A stretch of DNA of 64,000 nucleotides, from positions 156,114 through 220,113 of the forward strand of contig JAEWSQ010000014.1 in NCBI GenBank assembly GCA_023398165.1, written 5' to 3'. Origin of the DNA: Spirochaetota bacterium (GTDB lineage: Bacteria; Spirochaetota; Spirochaetia; Treponematales; Treponemataceae). The notes beneath the pieces were generated by a model. That model had not been told where the DNA came from. It did not search any database and saw only the letters and a list, made by a program, of their open reading frames with translations. The position numbers and the translations under genes are program-made. Positions 34,159 through 42,969 of this stretch are shown here, in pieces. The first letter of the stretch is position 1. Every line of letters starts with the position of its first letter.

Positions 34159-37100
34159 ATGACGTATACATCGGAAGCAGAATTTGAAAAAGACTTAATA
34201 GCAGAACTCTCTAAAAAAGGCTGGGAGGGAGAAATATTAAGATTTCACACTGAAGATGCTTTAATAAAAAACTGGGCTTCTATTCTGTATGATAATAATC
34301 GCGATATTGATCGTTTAAACGATACACCGCTAACAGACGGCGAGATGCAGCAGATACTCGAACAGATTACCGAGCTGAGAACTCCGTTAAAACTCAACGG
34401 CTTTATTAACGGTAAGACTGTCTCTATTACCCGCGATAACCCTGCGGATGCCCTACACTTTGGAAAAGAAGTAAGTCTTAAAATATACGACCGCCGGGAA
34501 ATTGCCGCCGGACAAAGCCGTTACCAAATAGTACAGCAGCCAATATACAAAAGTAAATCAAAGATCCTGAATGACAGGAGAGGCGACATTATGTTGTTAA
34601 TTAATGGTATGCCTGTTATTCATGTAGAACTAAAACAAAACGGCGTTCCAGTGAGCAAGGCCTGTAATCAAATTGAAAAGTATTCATACGAGGGCATTTT
34701 TACCGGCATTTTTTCACTGATTCAAGTTTTTGTGGCAATGGAACCGAACGAAACGCTCTATTTTGCCAATCCCGGCGTTGACGGTAAATTCAATAAAGAC
34801 TTTTATTTTCATTGGGCAGACTTTAACAATGAGCCCATAAATCACTGGAAAGATATTGCGTCCACATTGCTGTCCATACCAATGGCGCATCAGTTAATCG
34901 GCTTTTATACTGTTGCCGATGATTCAGACGGAATACTTAAAGTAATGCGCAGCTATCAGTATTATGCGGCAAATGCCATAAGCGACAAGGTTTCTAAAAC
35001 AGACTGGAAAACAAAACATCTTCTCGGCGGTTATATTTGGCATACAACCGGTTCCGGTAAAACTATGACCAGTTTTAAGTCCGCTCAGTTAATTGCAAAT
35101 TCAAAGGACGCTGATAAAGTCATTTTTTTAATGGATAGAATTGAACTTGGTACGCAGTCATTGAGGGAGTATCAGGGATTTGCAGATGAGAATGAGGACG
35201 TACAGGCAACTGAGAACACCACGGTCTTAATTACGAAACTGAAAAGTCCTGATCCTGCAAATACATTGATCGTGACCTCTATTCAGAAGATGAGCAACAT
35301 TAATGAAGGGGAAAACGAAGGCATAAATGCACACGACCTTGAACTGATGAATTCAAAGCGGATTGTGTTCATTGTCGATGAGGCGCACAGGTCTACTTTT
35401 GGCGATATGTTAATCATTATAAAAAAAACATTCCCTTCAGCTATATTTTTCGGCTTTACAGGTACTCCCATACATGACGAAAACCAGAAGAAAATGAATA
35501 CAACCTCAACAGTATTTGGAGATGAACTACACCGCTACAGTATTGCAGACGGCATCCGCGATAAAAATGTTCTAGGATTTGACCCGTATAAGGTATTAAC
35601 TTATAAAGATAAAGATTTACGTAAAGCCGTAGCACTCGAAAAAGCTAAGGCCAAAGATGAACAGGAAGCATTAAGCGATCCGAAAAAAAATAAAGTATTC
35701 AATGATTACATGAATCCTGCAAAAATAAAAATGGCAGGTTTCTTGGGTGATTCAGGCAAATATGTAAGCGGTATTGAAGATTTACTACCTCACTCGCAAT
35801 ACGAACGAAGTGAACACTATGAAAAAGTTATAGAAGACATTATTGAAAACTGGGTAACTCTTAGTCAAAACAGCAAGTTTCATGCTATTTTTGCAACACA
35901 CAGCATACCGGAAGCAATCGAATACTACAGACTGATAAAGCGTACTAAACCATCCTTAAAAATCACCGCCCTTTTTGACCCGAATATTGATAATGGCGGA
36001 AATATTCAGTTTAAGGAAGACGGTTTAGTTGAAATACTGGAAGACTATAATGCAAAATATGAGATGACTTTCGATTTAGCAACTCATTCAAAATTCAAAA
36101 AAGATATTGCTGCCCGCCTTGCACACAAAGAGCCCTATATCAGAATTGATAAATCACCTGAAAAACAGATTGATTTACTTATTGTAGTTGATCAGATGCT
36201 CACCGGATTTGATTCTAAATGGATAAACACCTTATACATGGATAAGGTTCTGCAATATGAAAACATCATTCAAGCATTTTCTCGCACAAATCGATTATTT
36301 GGACCCGATAAGCCTTTTGGTACAATCCGTTATTATAGAAAGCCTCATACAATGGAGCAGAACATTGAAAAGGCATTAAAACTCTACTCGGGCGATAAGC
36401 CGATTGGTTTGTTTGCACAAAAACTTGAAAGCAACCTTACAGAAATGAATGACCTTTATAATGAAATTGACGAACTGTTTATCCATGCAGGAATATCAGA
36501 TTTTATAAAACTGCCCGATGATCTTAGTGAACGCGGTAAATTTGCAAAGCTCTATAATGAGTTTAATACATACTTAGAGGCTGCTAAAATACAGGGATTC
36601 ACCTGGGATAAATCGAATTATGAGTTTGAAGAACCCATAATTCAAAGTTCTGTAGAATTAGCACTGGATGAAACAACTTATTTAGTATTAGCTCTCCGCT
36701 ACAAGGAATTATTGGGCGGCGGAGGCAGACTCGGAACAGATGATGTCCCGTATGATATAGAAGGATATTTAACCGAAATTGATACAGGTATAATAGACGC
36801 CGATTACATGAATACCCGTTTTACCAAGTTTCTAAAAACACTCCAGCAGGAAAACGCAGACCCGAAGCAGCTGGAGCTAACATTAAACGAACTGCATAAG
36901 TCGTTTGCATCGCTCACACAAGAAGAACAAAAATATGCAAATATTTTTCTGCACGATGTACAAAGCGGAAATATTATCATTGATGCAAATAAGAGCTTTA
37001 GAGAATACGTTACAGAGTATCAGCATGACGCCAAAGATACTGAGATTAAAAAGCTTGTAAAGGTATTCGGCTTGGATGAAACAAAACTCAGAAGTATAAT

Positions 37101-37293
37101 GAATACAGGTACTACAGAGTTTAATCTTAATGAATACGGCAGATTTGATGATCTTAAAAACTCAGTGGATAAAGCTAAGGCAAAGGAATACTTTGAAAAA
37201 CTGGAAGAAACTAGTATACCGGCTTTTAAAATAAACATAAAAACAGAGAAACTGTTACAGGAGTTTATTTTACAAGGCGGATTTGAGATTTAG
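34159..37293 (+). CDS. hsdR: Type I restriction endonuclease subunit HsdR
   Basis: 1044 residues. The N-terminal nuclease has the PD-(D/E)xK pattern (DIMLLINGMPVIHVELKQNG). The motor shows Walker A HTTGSGKTMTS, DEAH in FIVDEAHRSTFGDM, and motif III in FFGFTGTPI. The C-terminal helical part binds the M2S core. The complex cuts unmodified incoming DNA after ATP-driven translocation. AAAGGA precedes ATG. The hsdMSR block sits between integron-like cassettes and tail genes of the element, with no attC of its own, so it came in by another route. Confidence 0.95.
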   Translation: MTYTSEAEFEKDLIAELSKKGWEGEILRFHTEDALIKNWASILYDNNRDIDRLNDTPLTDGEMQQILEQITELRTPLKLNGFINGKTVSITRDNPADALHFGKEVSLKIYDRREIAAGQSRYQIVQQPIYKSKSKILNDRRGDIMLLINGMPVIHVELKQNGVPVSKACNQIEKYSYEGIFTGIFSLIQVFVAMEPNETLYFANPGVDGKFNKDFYFHWADFNNEPINHWKDIASTLLSIPMAHQLIGFYTVADDSDGILKVMRSYQYYAANAISDKVSKTDWKTKHLLGGYIWHTTGSGKTMTSFKSAQLIANSKDADKVIFLMDRIELGTQSLREYQGFADENEDVQATENTTVLITKLKSPDPANTLIVTSIQKMSNINEGENEGINAHDLELMNSKRIVFIVDEAHRSTFGDMLIIIKKTFPSAIFFGFTGTPIHDENQKKMNTTSTVFGDELHRYSIADGIRDKNVLGFDPYKVLTYKDKDLRKAVALEKAKAKDEQEALSDPKKNKVFNDYMNPAKIKMAGFLGDSGKYVSGIEDLLPHSQYERSEHYEKVIEDIIENWVTLSQNSKFHAIFATHSIPEAIEYYRLIKRTKPSLKITALFDPNIDNGGNIQFKEDGLVEILEDYNAKYEMTFDLATHSKFKKDIAARLAHKEPYIRIDKSPEKQIDLLIVVDQMLTGFDSKWINTLYMDKVLQYENIIQAFSRTNRLFGPDKPFGTIRYYRKPHTMEQNIEKALKLYSGDKPIGLFAQKLESNLTEMNDLYNEIDELFIHAGISDFIKLPDDLSERGKFAKLYNEFNTYLEAAKIQGFTWDKSNYEFEEPIIQSSVELALDETTYLVLALRYKELLGGGGRLGTDDVPYDIEGYLTEIDTGIIDADYMNTRFTKFLKTLQQENADPKQLELTLNELHKSFASLTQEEQKYANIFLHDVQSGNIIIDANKSFREYVTEYQHDAKDTEIKKLVKVFGLDETKLRSIMNTGTTEFNLNEYGRFDDLKNSVDKAKAKEYFEKLEETSIPAFKINIKTEKLLQEFILQGGFEI

Positions 37294-37367
37294 AAAGAAC
37301 TCCACTATTACAACTTTGCAATTTTCTTTTACGAGCAAAAACTGCATTATGCTTCATACTGTAGTAC

Positions 37368-38147
37368 ATGAACTACGTTTACGGAAGACAATGCAGTGTA
37401 AGCCTCTATAAAGATGACACGTATACAGCTCTTCCTTATTCACAGGAAACTATCCGCACTAAAAGAAAGCTATATCCCCTTGAAGAAACTGTCGGGCATA
37501 AAAGGCGGATAGTTGAAATTGCGTATGGATCCAATATTGAAGGCTGCATAATTACACGAGTAAGCAGAAATACAATAATCCCTCTTCTGTCCCTTTTAGA
37601 GCATCCGTTAAAACCTATAACGCTCATCATTGACCGCGCAGTAGAAACAATACTTTATAAGAACATCATACTCCTTTCTTTTGAACTTCGTGCCTCTATT
37701 GATGAAGCCCTCTATATTAAATTTGACATAACAAGCATTTCTGAAAGCAGCACCGAAGAAGGAAATTCTGCTACTCTTATAATCCCCTGGGAGAAAGAAA
37801 GCACATGGTTTTTTAGAAAAGATTCATTTAGACATCAGGGTAAAACAATACCCGGTATTTATGCTTTTACCTTTACCGCAGAGTTTCAAAACACAATAAC
37901 CTATACACTCCAGCTGCATACACCGCTGAGAAAAGACAGTGTATTACAAAAATCGGACTTTATAGAGAATATCAGTTTTAACGCATTGTACCCTCTTGAG
38001 TTCCAATGTAATAAACTACTACCTCTAACAGATATGAATGATACAGATACCGCAGGGGAAATCCTTATAATTAGAAAATACAGGATTCAAGGGATTATTA
38101 GTTTTAAGGTTATGGATCGTGAAGTATCGTGGGGCCTTACGCTATGA
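37368..38147 (+). CDS. Phage tail-region protein
   Basis: A 259-residue beta-rich protein with no membrane segment. Sequence such as LEETVGHKRRIVEIAYGSNI gives a beta-barrel or tube-like impression, and the gene opens the surviving tail/lysis block. No clear Shine-Dalgarno site precedes the ATG, so the true start may be lost or elsewhere. It overlaps the next gene by four bases (ATGA). Confidence 0.6.
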   Translation: MNYVYGRQCSVSLYKDDTYTALPYSQETIRTKRKLYPLEETVGHKRRIVEIAYGSNIEGCIITRVSRNTIIPLLSLLEHPLKPITLIIDRAVETILYKNIILLSFELRASIDEALYIKFDITSISESSTEEGNSATLIIPWEKESTWFFRKDSFRHQGKTIPGIYAFTFTAEFQNTITYTLQLHTPLRKDSVLQKSDFIENISFNALYPLEFQCNKLLPLTDMNDTDTAGEILIIRKYRIQGIISFKVMDREVSWGLTL

Positions 38148-39655
38148 AGTTTTATAATATCGGACAAACACTTGAAAACCTCATAAGAGATGATATCTGC
38201 AGACCCTTTGTGAGGGTTGAAATTGATAGGGCTAAAACAGGAGAGTATGAGTATCTTTCTGACAGCGACATAGAAGAATGCAGTATTACGAGCTATAAAG
38301 AAAAAACAGGCGGTATAGTTAATAGCGGTGTTTTAGTATTATCGAATGAGGTAAATCAGTATTCACCTTTAACAAATCCTGATCTTTTGCCGGGTGTGCA
38401 GTTCCATATATGGTACTGTATAGGGAATAACTATAATTCCTTTTTACGGTTCTCTCTCTATGCTGATGACAGCGGCTTCCAGTGCTACGGCAAGGGTAAG
38501 GATAAAAAAGTTCTCATACACCTTGTTGATTATTCCTATTACTTAAAGCAGAGCAATAAGGAGCGGGATTGGACAAGTGATTTAGTTGTCGCTCATTCTG
38601 TAATTTGCGATAAAACAAATCCTAACGAATCTTTATTTCATCGAATTGCTGAGCGTGGAGGATTACAGGATACTGATATTGACTGTGCCTACCTCCCTTT
38701 TACGCTTCCTTATGTGAGGATAACTGAAAATGTTTGGAGTGAATTATCACTGTTAGCAACAGCATATAAGGCTCATTTGGAATGCTCGAAAGACAGAATG
38801 ATAACATTTGCTCACAGCAGGTACGATACCGATTACGAAGAGGAAAGCCCTATAGGCTTTACCCTGACCGATGAAGATGTATTTGAATACAGAAAGTTTG
38901 ATGCAACAGACCAGTATAAAAATACTCTTAGAATGAAGTGGACTAAGTATAAGGAAATAGAAAGAACTGTCTTATGGAAGTACCATGATGAGCCAGTACT
39001 TTATGATGAAAATATTGAACTGTATTATCCGTTTATTCCGGGAACACGGGATATAGAAAAGTATGAAAATTATGAAGCTCCGTATACATATACGGATCAG
39101 GATGGGAAAAATCATACCGTAGTCTATGCAGAAGATATAGATACTCAAGAAGATTTTGAAGCTAACCTTTTATATGAAGGAAGCAGTATTGATGTAAAAA
39201 AATACAATACTACTTTACATACCGATAAAGCACTCGTGCAATTAGAAGCCTCCGGTCCTGTAAATTTAAGACAGGCAATTATCCATGGTAAGGGAATTAT
39301 TCCGCAGCATAATTTTAGTCATTTTATTAGTGATGTAAGCGAAGTGGAAAACAGAGGAACGAAGGCTCTAAATATTACAAATAAATACATGAGTGATGAT
39401 GAGCTTAATGGAAGACCATTTTACGAACTGTGGGCAGAAGACACTTTACAGGAACTAAAAGACGTAAGGCGGGGATATTTTATAAAGACAAACAAGGCTT
39501 TGTTTCATGCCCGTGCGGGAGCATGTATTCAAATAGAGCTTAGTGATGCGTGCGGCATTTCTGAGCAGAAGGCTCTCATTGAGGAGCTGGTATTGCGGTA
39601 TAAAAAGAGTGAAGCCTTTGAGACTGCAATGACCGTAATATCAACAGGAGTATGA
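38144..39655 (+). CDS. Large phage structural protein, probable distal tail/baseplate
   Basis: 503 residues from ATG 38144, which overlaps the upstream stop in ATGA; the frame is also open to a GTG at 38129. It is soluble, beta-rich, with an acidic middle and many aromatic residues. No named domain recognised. Size and place before a coiled-coil membrane protein, lysin and holin suggest a distal tail or baseplate component. Confidence 0.6.
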   Translation: MKFYNIGQTLENLIRDDICRPFVRVEIDRAKTGEYEYLSDSDIEECSITSYKEKTGGIVNSGVLVLSNEVNQYSPLTNPDLLPGVQFHIWYCIGNNYNSFLRFSLYADDSGFQCYGKGKDKKVLIHLVDYSYYLKQSNKERDWTSDLVVAHSVICDKTNPNESLFHRIAERGGLQDTDIDCAYLPFTLPYVRITENVWSELSLLATAYKAHLECSKDRMITFAHSRYDTDYEEESPIGFTLTDEDVFEYRKFDATDQYKNTLRMKWTKYKEIERTVLWKYHDEPVLYDENIELYYPFIPGTRDIEKYENYEAPYTYTDQDGKNHTVVYAEDIDTQEDFEANLLYEGSSIDVKKYNTTLHTDKALVQLEASGPVNLRQAIIHGKGIIPQHNFSHFISDVSEVENRGTKALNITNKYMSDDELNGRPFYELWAEDTLQELKDVRRGYFIKTNKALFHARAGACIQIELSDACGISEQKALIEELVLRYKKSEAFETAMTVISTGV

Positions 39656-39945
39656 TGACTGGAAACGATACTCAGTTATTTAGAGAAGCAATTATGAGTA
39701 TGCAGAGCTTAGCTCAGGAAATGAGCGAGTTTCGAGGCGAGATGAAAGAGTTCAAGGAAAGCGTAAAAGAGCGGATTACGAGCCTTGAAAAGGATAATCA
39801 TAAATGCCAAGTGGAACCTTCAACCTGTTCTAATGCAAGGAAGATTGATGATCATATAAAAAATCATTCTGGAACATTCGGAAAGGTATTTACTGCCTTG
39901 AGTGTCTGTATTGCTTTGATTGCTCTAATAGTAAGTGTTTTTTAG
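39652..39945 (+). CDS. Small coiled-coil membrane protein (XhlA-like)
   Basis: 97 residues: a charged coiled coil (about 10-50, FRGEMKEFKESVKERI) and one C-terminal membrane helix (VFTALSVCIALIALIVSVF). Proteins of this shape next to holin/lysin genes act in lysis (XhlA/hemolysin-type). It overlaps the upstream gene by four bases. Confidence 0.7.
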   Translation: MMTGNDTQLFREAIMSMQSLAQEMSEFRGEMKEFKESVKERITSLEKDNHKCQVEPSTCSNARKIDDHIKNHSGTFGKVFTALSVCIALIALIVSVF

Positions 39946-39965
39946 ATTAATCTAAAAGGAGAATT

Positions 39966-40523
39966 ATGTTACTACACTGGCAGGCATTGATGGAAAATGA
40001 AAAACAGCAGTGCCTTAAGATGAGTGAGAAGGAAAAGTTTGTGTATTTCCTTTTACTACAATATAGAAGCCCTTACGGCTGGGGAAAAGAGAATCCTGTA
40101 ACTGCTGACTGTTCAGGTTCTGTCTGTTTAGCTCTCATGATGGCCACAGGATTATCAATACGGACGACTGCGGACGGCCTACTGAAGAAGTTTTTCACGA
40201 TAAGGAATCCGGGGAAAGACTTACTGCAGGCAGCATTCTTTATTACAAGAACTGATAAGAGGCATGGTTCACGTATCGCTAAGAAGGGAGAGGCTGTTCA
40301 TGTTGCAGGACTTATAGGGGATAACGTCATCTTTAATGCAGTGGAGCCGTATGCAGAAATTAGGACATTGGAAAGCGTGAAACTTGAATATGGATTTAAA
40401 GGATGCGATACGGTTATTAGAGGTCTTGATATAACAGCGCTGAAAACAGCGCACCGGGATGGTACTGACTTGTTCGGGCTAGATGCGGAGCTTGAGCAGT
40501 TTATGACCAAAGAGGCTTCTTAA
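39966..40523 (+). CDS. NlpC/P60-type peptidase, probable endolysin
   Basis: 185 residues with the NlpC/P60 cysteine-peptidase signature: YRSPYGWGKENPVTADCSGS holds the catalytic Cys in ADCSGS, and VHVAGLIGD carries the candidate His. Such enzymes cut peptidoglycan stem peptides during lysis. No signal peptide, so export needs the adjacent holin. AAGGAG precedes ATG, and the stop overlaps the ATG of the holin gene (TAATG). Confidence 0.85.
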   Translation: MLLHWQALMENEKQQCLKMSEKEKFVYFLLLQYRSPYGWGKENPVTADCSGSVCLALMMATGLSIRTTADGLLKKFFTIRNPGKDLLQAAFFITRTDKRHGSRIAKKGEAVHVAGLIGDNVIFNAVEPYAEIRTLESVKLEYGFKGCDTVIRGLDITALKTAHRDGTDLFGLDAELEQFMTKEAS

Positions 40524-40807
40524 TGAATAGTGAGTTACGGGAAACAGAGCGATTGAGCATTAAGGAACACAGTTATCTGTTACTTAAGCGATGTATCGCC
40601 CTCCCTTCCAAAATGATCGGTTTTAAGCCCTTGTGTCTGTATTTAGGAACATGGCTGCTTATTGAAGGGAAAATTAGTGAATGGGTTTGGTTCTGTGTCT
40701 TGATTGCAGTCCTTTTCGGGATTGTCGGATTAAAAGTTTTTACCCAATTGAAAGGCGGTACAGCAATAACAAGCAGCGATGGAAACCATGAGGAAGTTGG
40801 AGGGTAA
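40523..40807 (+). CDS. Holin-like membrane protein
   Basis: 94 residues with two hydrophobic helices (about 35-48 and 55-75) and a polar tail (TAITSSDGNHEEVGG). Starts at TAATG overlapping the lysin stop, so both are made together. Size and topology match class II holins. Confidence 0.72.
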   Translation: MNSELRETERLSIKEHSYLLLKRCIALPSKMIGFKPLCLYLGTWLLIEGKISEWVWFCVLIAVLFGIVGLKVFTQLKGGTAITSSDGNHEEVGG

Positions 40808-40868
40808 ATGAAAATCAAGGGAAAACGTATTCTCGGGACTATTATCTATTTTATTGTTAGGAGAATTA

Positions 40869-41402
40869 ATGAAATCTGGAATAAAAGCAAAGGGACAAAT
40901 AAGAGTCTTAGTTGTGGGAAAAGACGGGGAAATAAAGAAGTATCAGAGATCTTTTTGGAGAAGACTATTCGGTCTTCCTGCAAAGATGATGTTCGTAAAA
41001 AATCACAATACTATCACCGTGCAGGGAGAAAAGCTCCTAGCAAACTGGATGCTGGGTGTACCGACAAAACAAAGAATAACAGATGCAACGGGATTCATTC
41101 AGGTAGGGACAGGATGGACAGGAACAAGTCCTAAACAGAATACTCGATGTAATACACCGACAGCGTCATTAAAGGCTCTTAGTACAGGGTATCCGGTGAT
41201 TAATGCAGATCAAACGGGAATTATATATAAAGCATATTTCGATCCAGATTTTTTCTCCTCCTGTACACTAAATGAGATCTGTTTACTCAACGGTAATACT
41301 GCACAAGCTGAAGCATTGGCATATGCTCAAATTGTACCAGCTGTTCCAATAACATCGTATGATGCATTAACTATAGAATGGGAAATTATTTTTCAAGGCT
41401 AA
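40869..41402 (+). CDS. Probable tail fibre or appendage protein
   Basis: 177 residues from ATG 40869 with AGGAG eight bases upstream. The motif LPAKMMFVKNHNTITVQGEK, followed by ITDATGFIQVGTGWTGTSP, resembles repeated-beta phage fibre or decoration proteins. The C-terminus is beta-strand rich (TSYDALTIEWEIIF). Follows the lysis genes. Confidence 0.6.
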   Translation: MKSGIKAKGQIRVLVVGKDGEIKKYQRSFWRRLFGLPAKMMFVKNHNTITVQGEKLLANWMLGVPTKQRITDATGFIQVGTGWTGTSPKQNTRCNTPTASLKALSTGYPVINADQTGIIYKAYFDPDFFSSCTLNEICLLNGNTAQAEALAYAQIVPAVPITSYDALTIEWEIIFQG

Positions 41403-41405
41403 ATA

Positions 41406-42614
41406 ATGTATAAGTTTTGTATTGGTACGCCTCAACTAGGAGAGTATAACACATGGCCTATTAATTCTCCAAATCCTCAAAGATTAGTGTTTAATGATTG
41501 TTGTATGTTGACATATGATAGAATTGATCAAACCTGCCATGATGTGTTTGAAATTACTGCATATGGAGAATATGACGGTTTAGGTGAACAATATATAAGA
41601 CCGGTAATTTACGCCGATGATAATGGAAAGCCGGGTGAAAAGTTATCCATGTTTGAGCCGATTTTAGATCTAACCAATACAACTCCCGGTACAGAGAAGA
41701 ATGCGTGGGGTTACTCAGTAATTAAAAACAGAGTATTGGAACCGGGGTACTATTGGTTTGGTGTTTATGCACATAATTACAGACCTTATTTTACTGATTA
41801 TGATGGCGATGGGCTATTTACTTATTATATGTTGGATGCACCAAACGGTATAATACCTGAATACGGCGGTAATATTACACCTCATCCTGTTGGTGAAATT
41901 TGTATAACCATAGAGGCAATAATTTATATTTCACGCTGGGGCGTTGATTTTGAAAATAAGTTGACATCTATGATTATGATGTCAGATTTTTTTTCCCAAG
42001 TAAAGGAAGCCCGTAGAAAATTATTGATTCAAGGGAAAAAAATAACAGATAATGGCTGCTACAGATCAAAAGCTTGCCATAGAACACACAATGATACTTT
42101 TTTTATCACATCAATTGCTAATAGGATATTAAAGGCTGTTAAAAAACTAAAATCAAATTGTACTGTGCTAGATACACTGAGAAAATATCAGTTATTATCT
42201 CGGTTCATTAATACCATGAAGCATATTCATGATATTCTATTTTACCGAATGCTGCATATTCAACTTGAAAAGATACTCTTTAGCCCAATAACATTAATCA
42301 GGTTTATCAGGGAGAAAATAATGAATACAGTATATAAAAATCAAACAGCATTGCGCCTTATAGTGGACACAGCAATAGAATTGGGAAGCGGTGATGTTTG
42401 TGAGATACGGTATTGTAAGCCTGACGGCGTTACAGGCTCTTTTGCTGCCTCAATTCTTAGTGAGAATTCGAGTTTTGTATATTATGACATAAATAATGAA
42501 ACAGAGCTTGATGTTTCAGGATGGTGGAAGTTCTGGGCGTATATTACTTTTACTGACGGAAGATCTGCCTGCGGTAAGGCAGTAAAAATATTTATAGCTG
42601 ATGAAGGCTCGTAA
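41406..42614 (+). CDS. Composite tail protein, possibly two fused genes
   Basis: 402 residues of three unlike parts. Residues 1-180 are beta-rich and acidic, like a fibre or receptor-binding domain. Residues about 185-305 are basic, Ile/Lys/Arg-rich and helical, unlike a structural protein. Residues 306-402 are a phage KPDG-type baseplate domain (YKNQTALRLIVDTAIELGSG, then YCKPDGVTG) that usually starts its own protein. GGGAG lies before an internal ATG at 42321, so the last 97 residues may be made separately. The middle could be degraded DNA that happened to stay open. Confidence 0.6.
   Translation: MYKFCIGTPQLGEYNTWPINSPNPQRLVFNDCCMLTYDRIDQTCHDVFEITAYGEYDGLGEQYIRPVIYADDNGKPGEKLSMFEPILDLTNTTPGTEKNAWGYSVIKNRVLEPGYYWFGVYAHNYRPYFTDYDGDGLFTYYMLDAPNGIIPEYGGNITPHPVGEICITIEAIIYISRWGVDFENKLTSMIMMSDFFSQVKEARRKLLIQGKKITDNGCYRSKACHRTHNDTFFITSIANRILKAVKKLKSNCTVLDTLRKYQLLSRFINTMKHIHDILFYRMLHIQLEKILFSPITLIRFIREKIMNTVYKNQTALRLIVDTAIELGSGDVCEIRYCKPDGVTGSFAASILSENSSFVYYDINNETELDVSGWWKFWAYITFTDGRSACGKAVKIFIADEGS
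42321..42614 (+). CDS. Internal start: KPDG-type baseplate/appendage protein
   Basis: 97 residues in the same frame as the longer reading. ATG 42321 has GGGAG at the right distance. Small phage proteins of the BppU-like N-terminal type begin just like this (MNTVYKNQTALRL, with KPDG about 30 residues later). I report it as an alternative product, not an extra locus. Confidence 0.5.
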   Translation: MNTVYKNQTALRLIVDTAIELGSGDVCEIRYCKPDGVTGSFAASILSENSSFVYYDINNETELDVSGWWKFWAYITFTDGRSACGKAVKIFIADEGS

Positions 42615-42615
42615 C

Positions 42616-42969
42616 ATGAGAAGAAGCAGATATGATGAAGAGGAGATGACAAAGTATCAGAGGGAAGCGCTTGCCTTCATGAATTATGAGTTCAATGCCA
42701 TTGAGGATTTTGAACTTTTATGCAAGGTAAGAAATATTCGTATGGATGCGGATATTGAAAGAGTCATTTCTTTTTTTCATGAATATGAGTTTACAAAATA
42801 TCCGAAGTCACTCATTGAACTCTATGAGGCTAGTGATGAATGTAAGGAGAAGTTTCCGGATGTAACTGTCGCTACCATTTTTGATTTTACAGTGTATCGA
42901 TTACATAAATATTATAAGGTTTTATCTGAGGGAGGTTTTTTGAATCATGGCGAAGAAGAAGCAGGATAA
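42616..42969 (+). CDS. Unrecognised phage protein before the primase
   Basis: 117 residues from ATG 42616 (AAGG upstream). It is helical and acidic, with several aromatic residues, no membrane segment and no domain recognised. It overlaps the primase by 23 bases, so the two are likely made together. Confidence 0.65.
   Translation: MRRSRYDEEEMTKYQREALAFMNYEFNAIEDFELLCKVRNIRMDADIERVISFFHEYEFTKYPKSLIELYEASDECKEKFPDVTVATIFDFTVYRLHKYYKVLSEGGFLNHGEEEAG

Noticed and set aside
40808..41134. A 108-codon plus-strand frame beginning right after the holin stop
   Set aside because: It overlaps the 40869-41402 gene in another frame, is basic and low in structure, and the overlapping gene has the better ribosome site.
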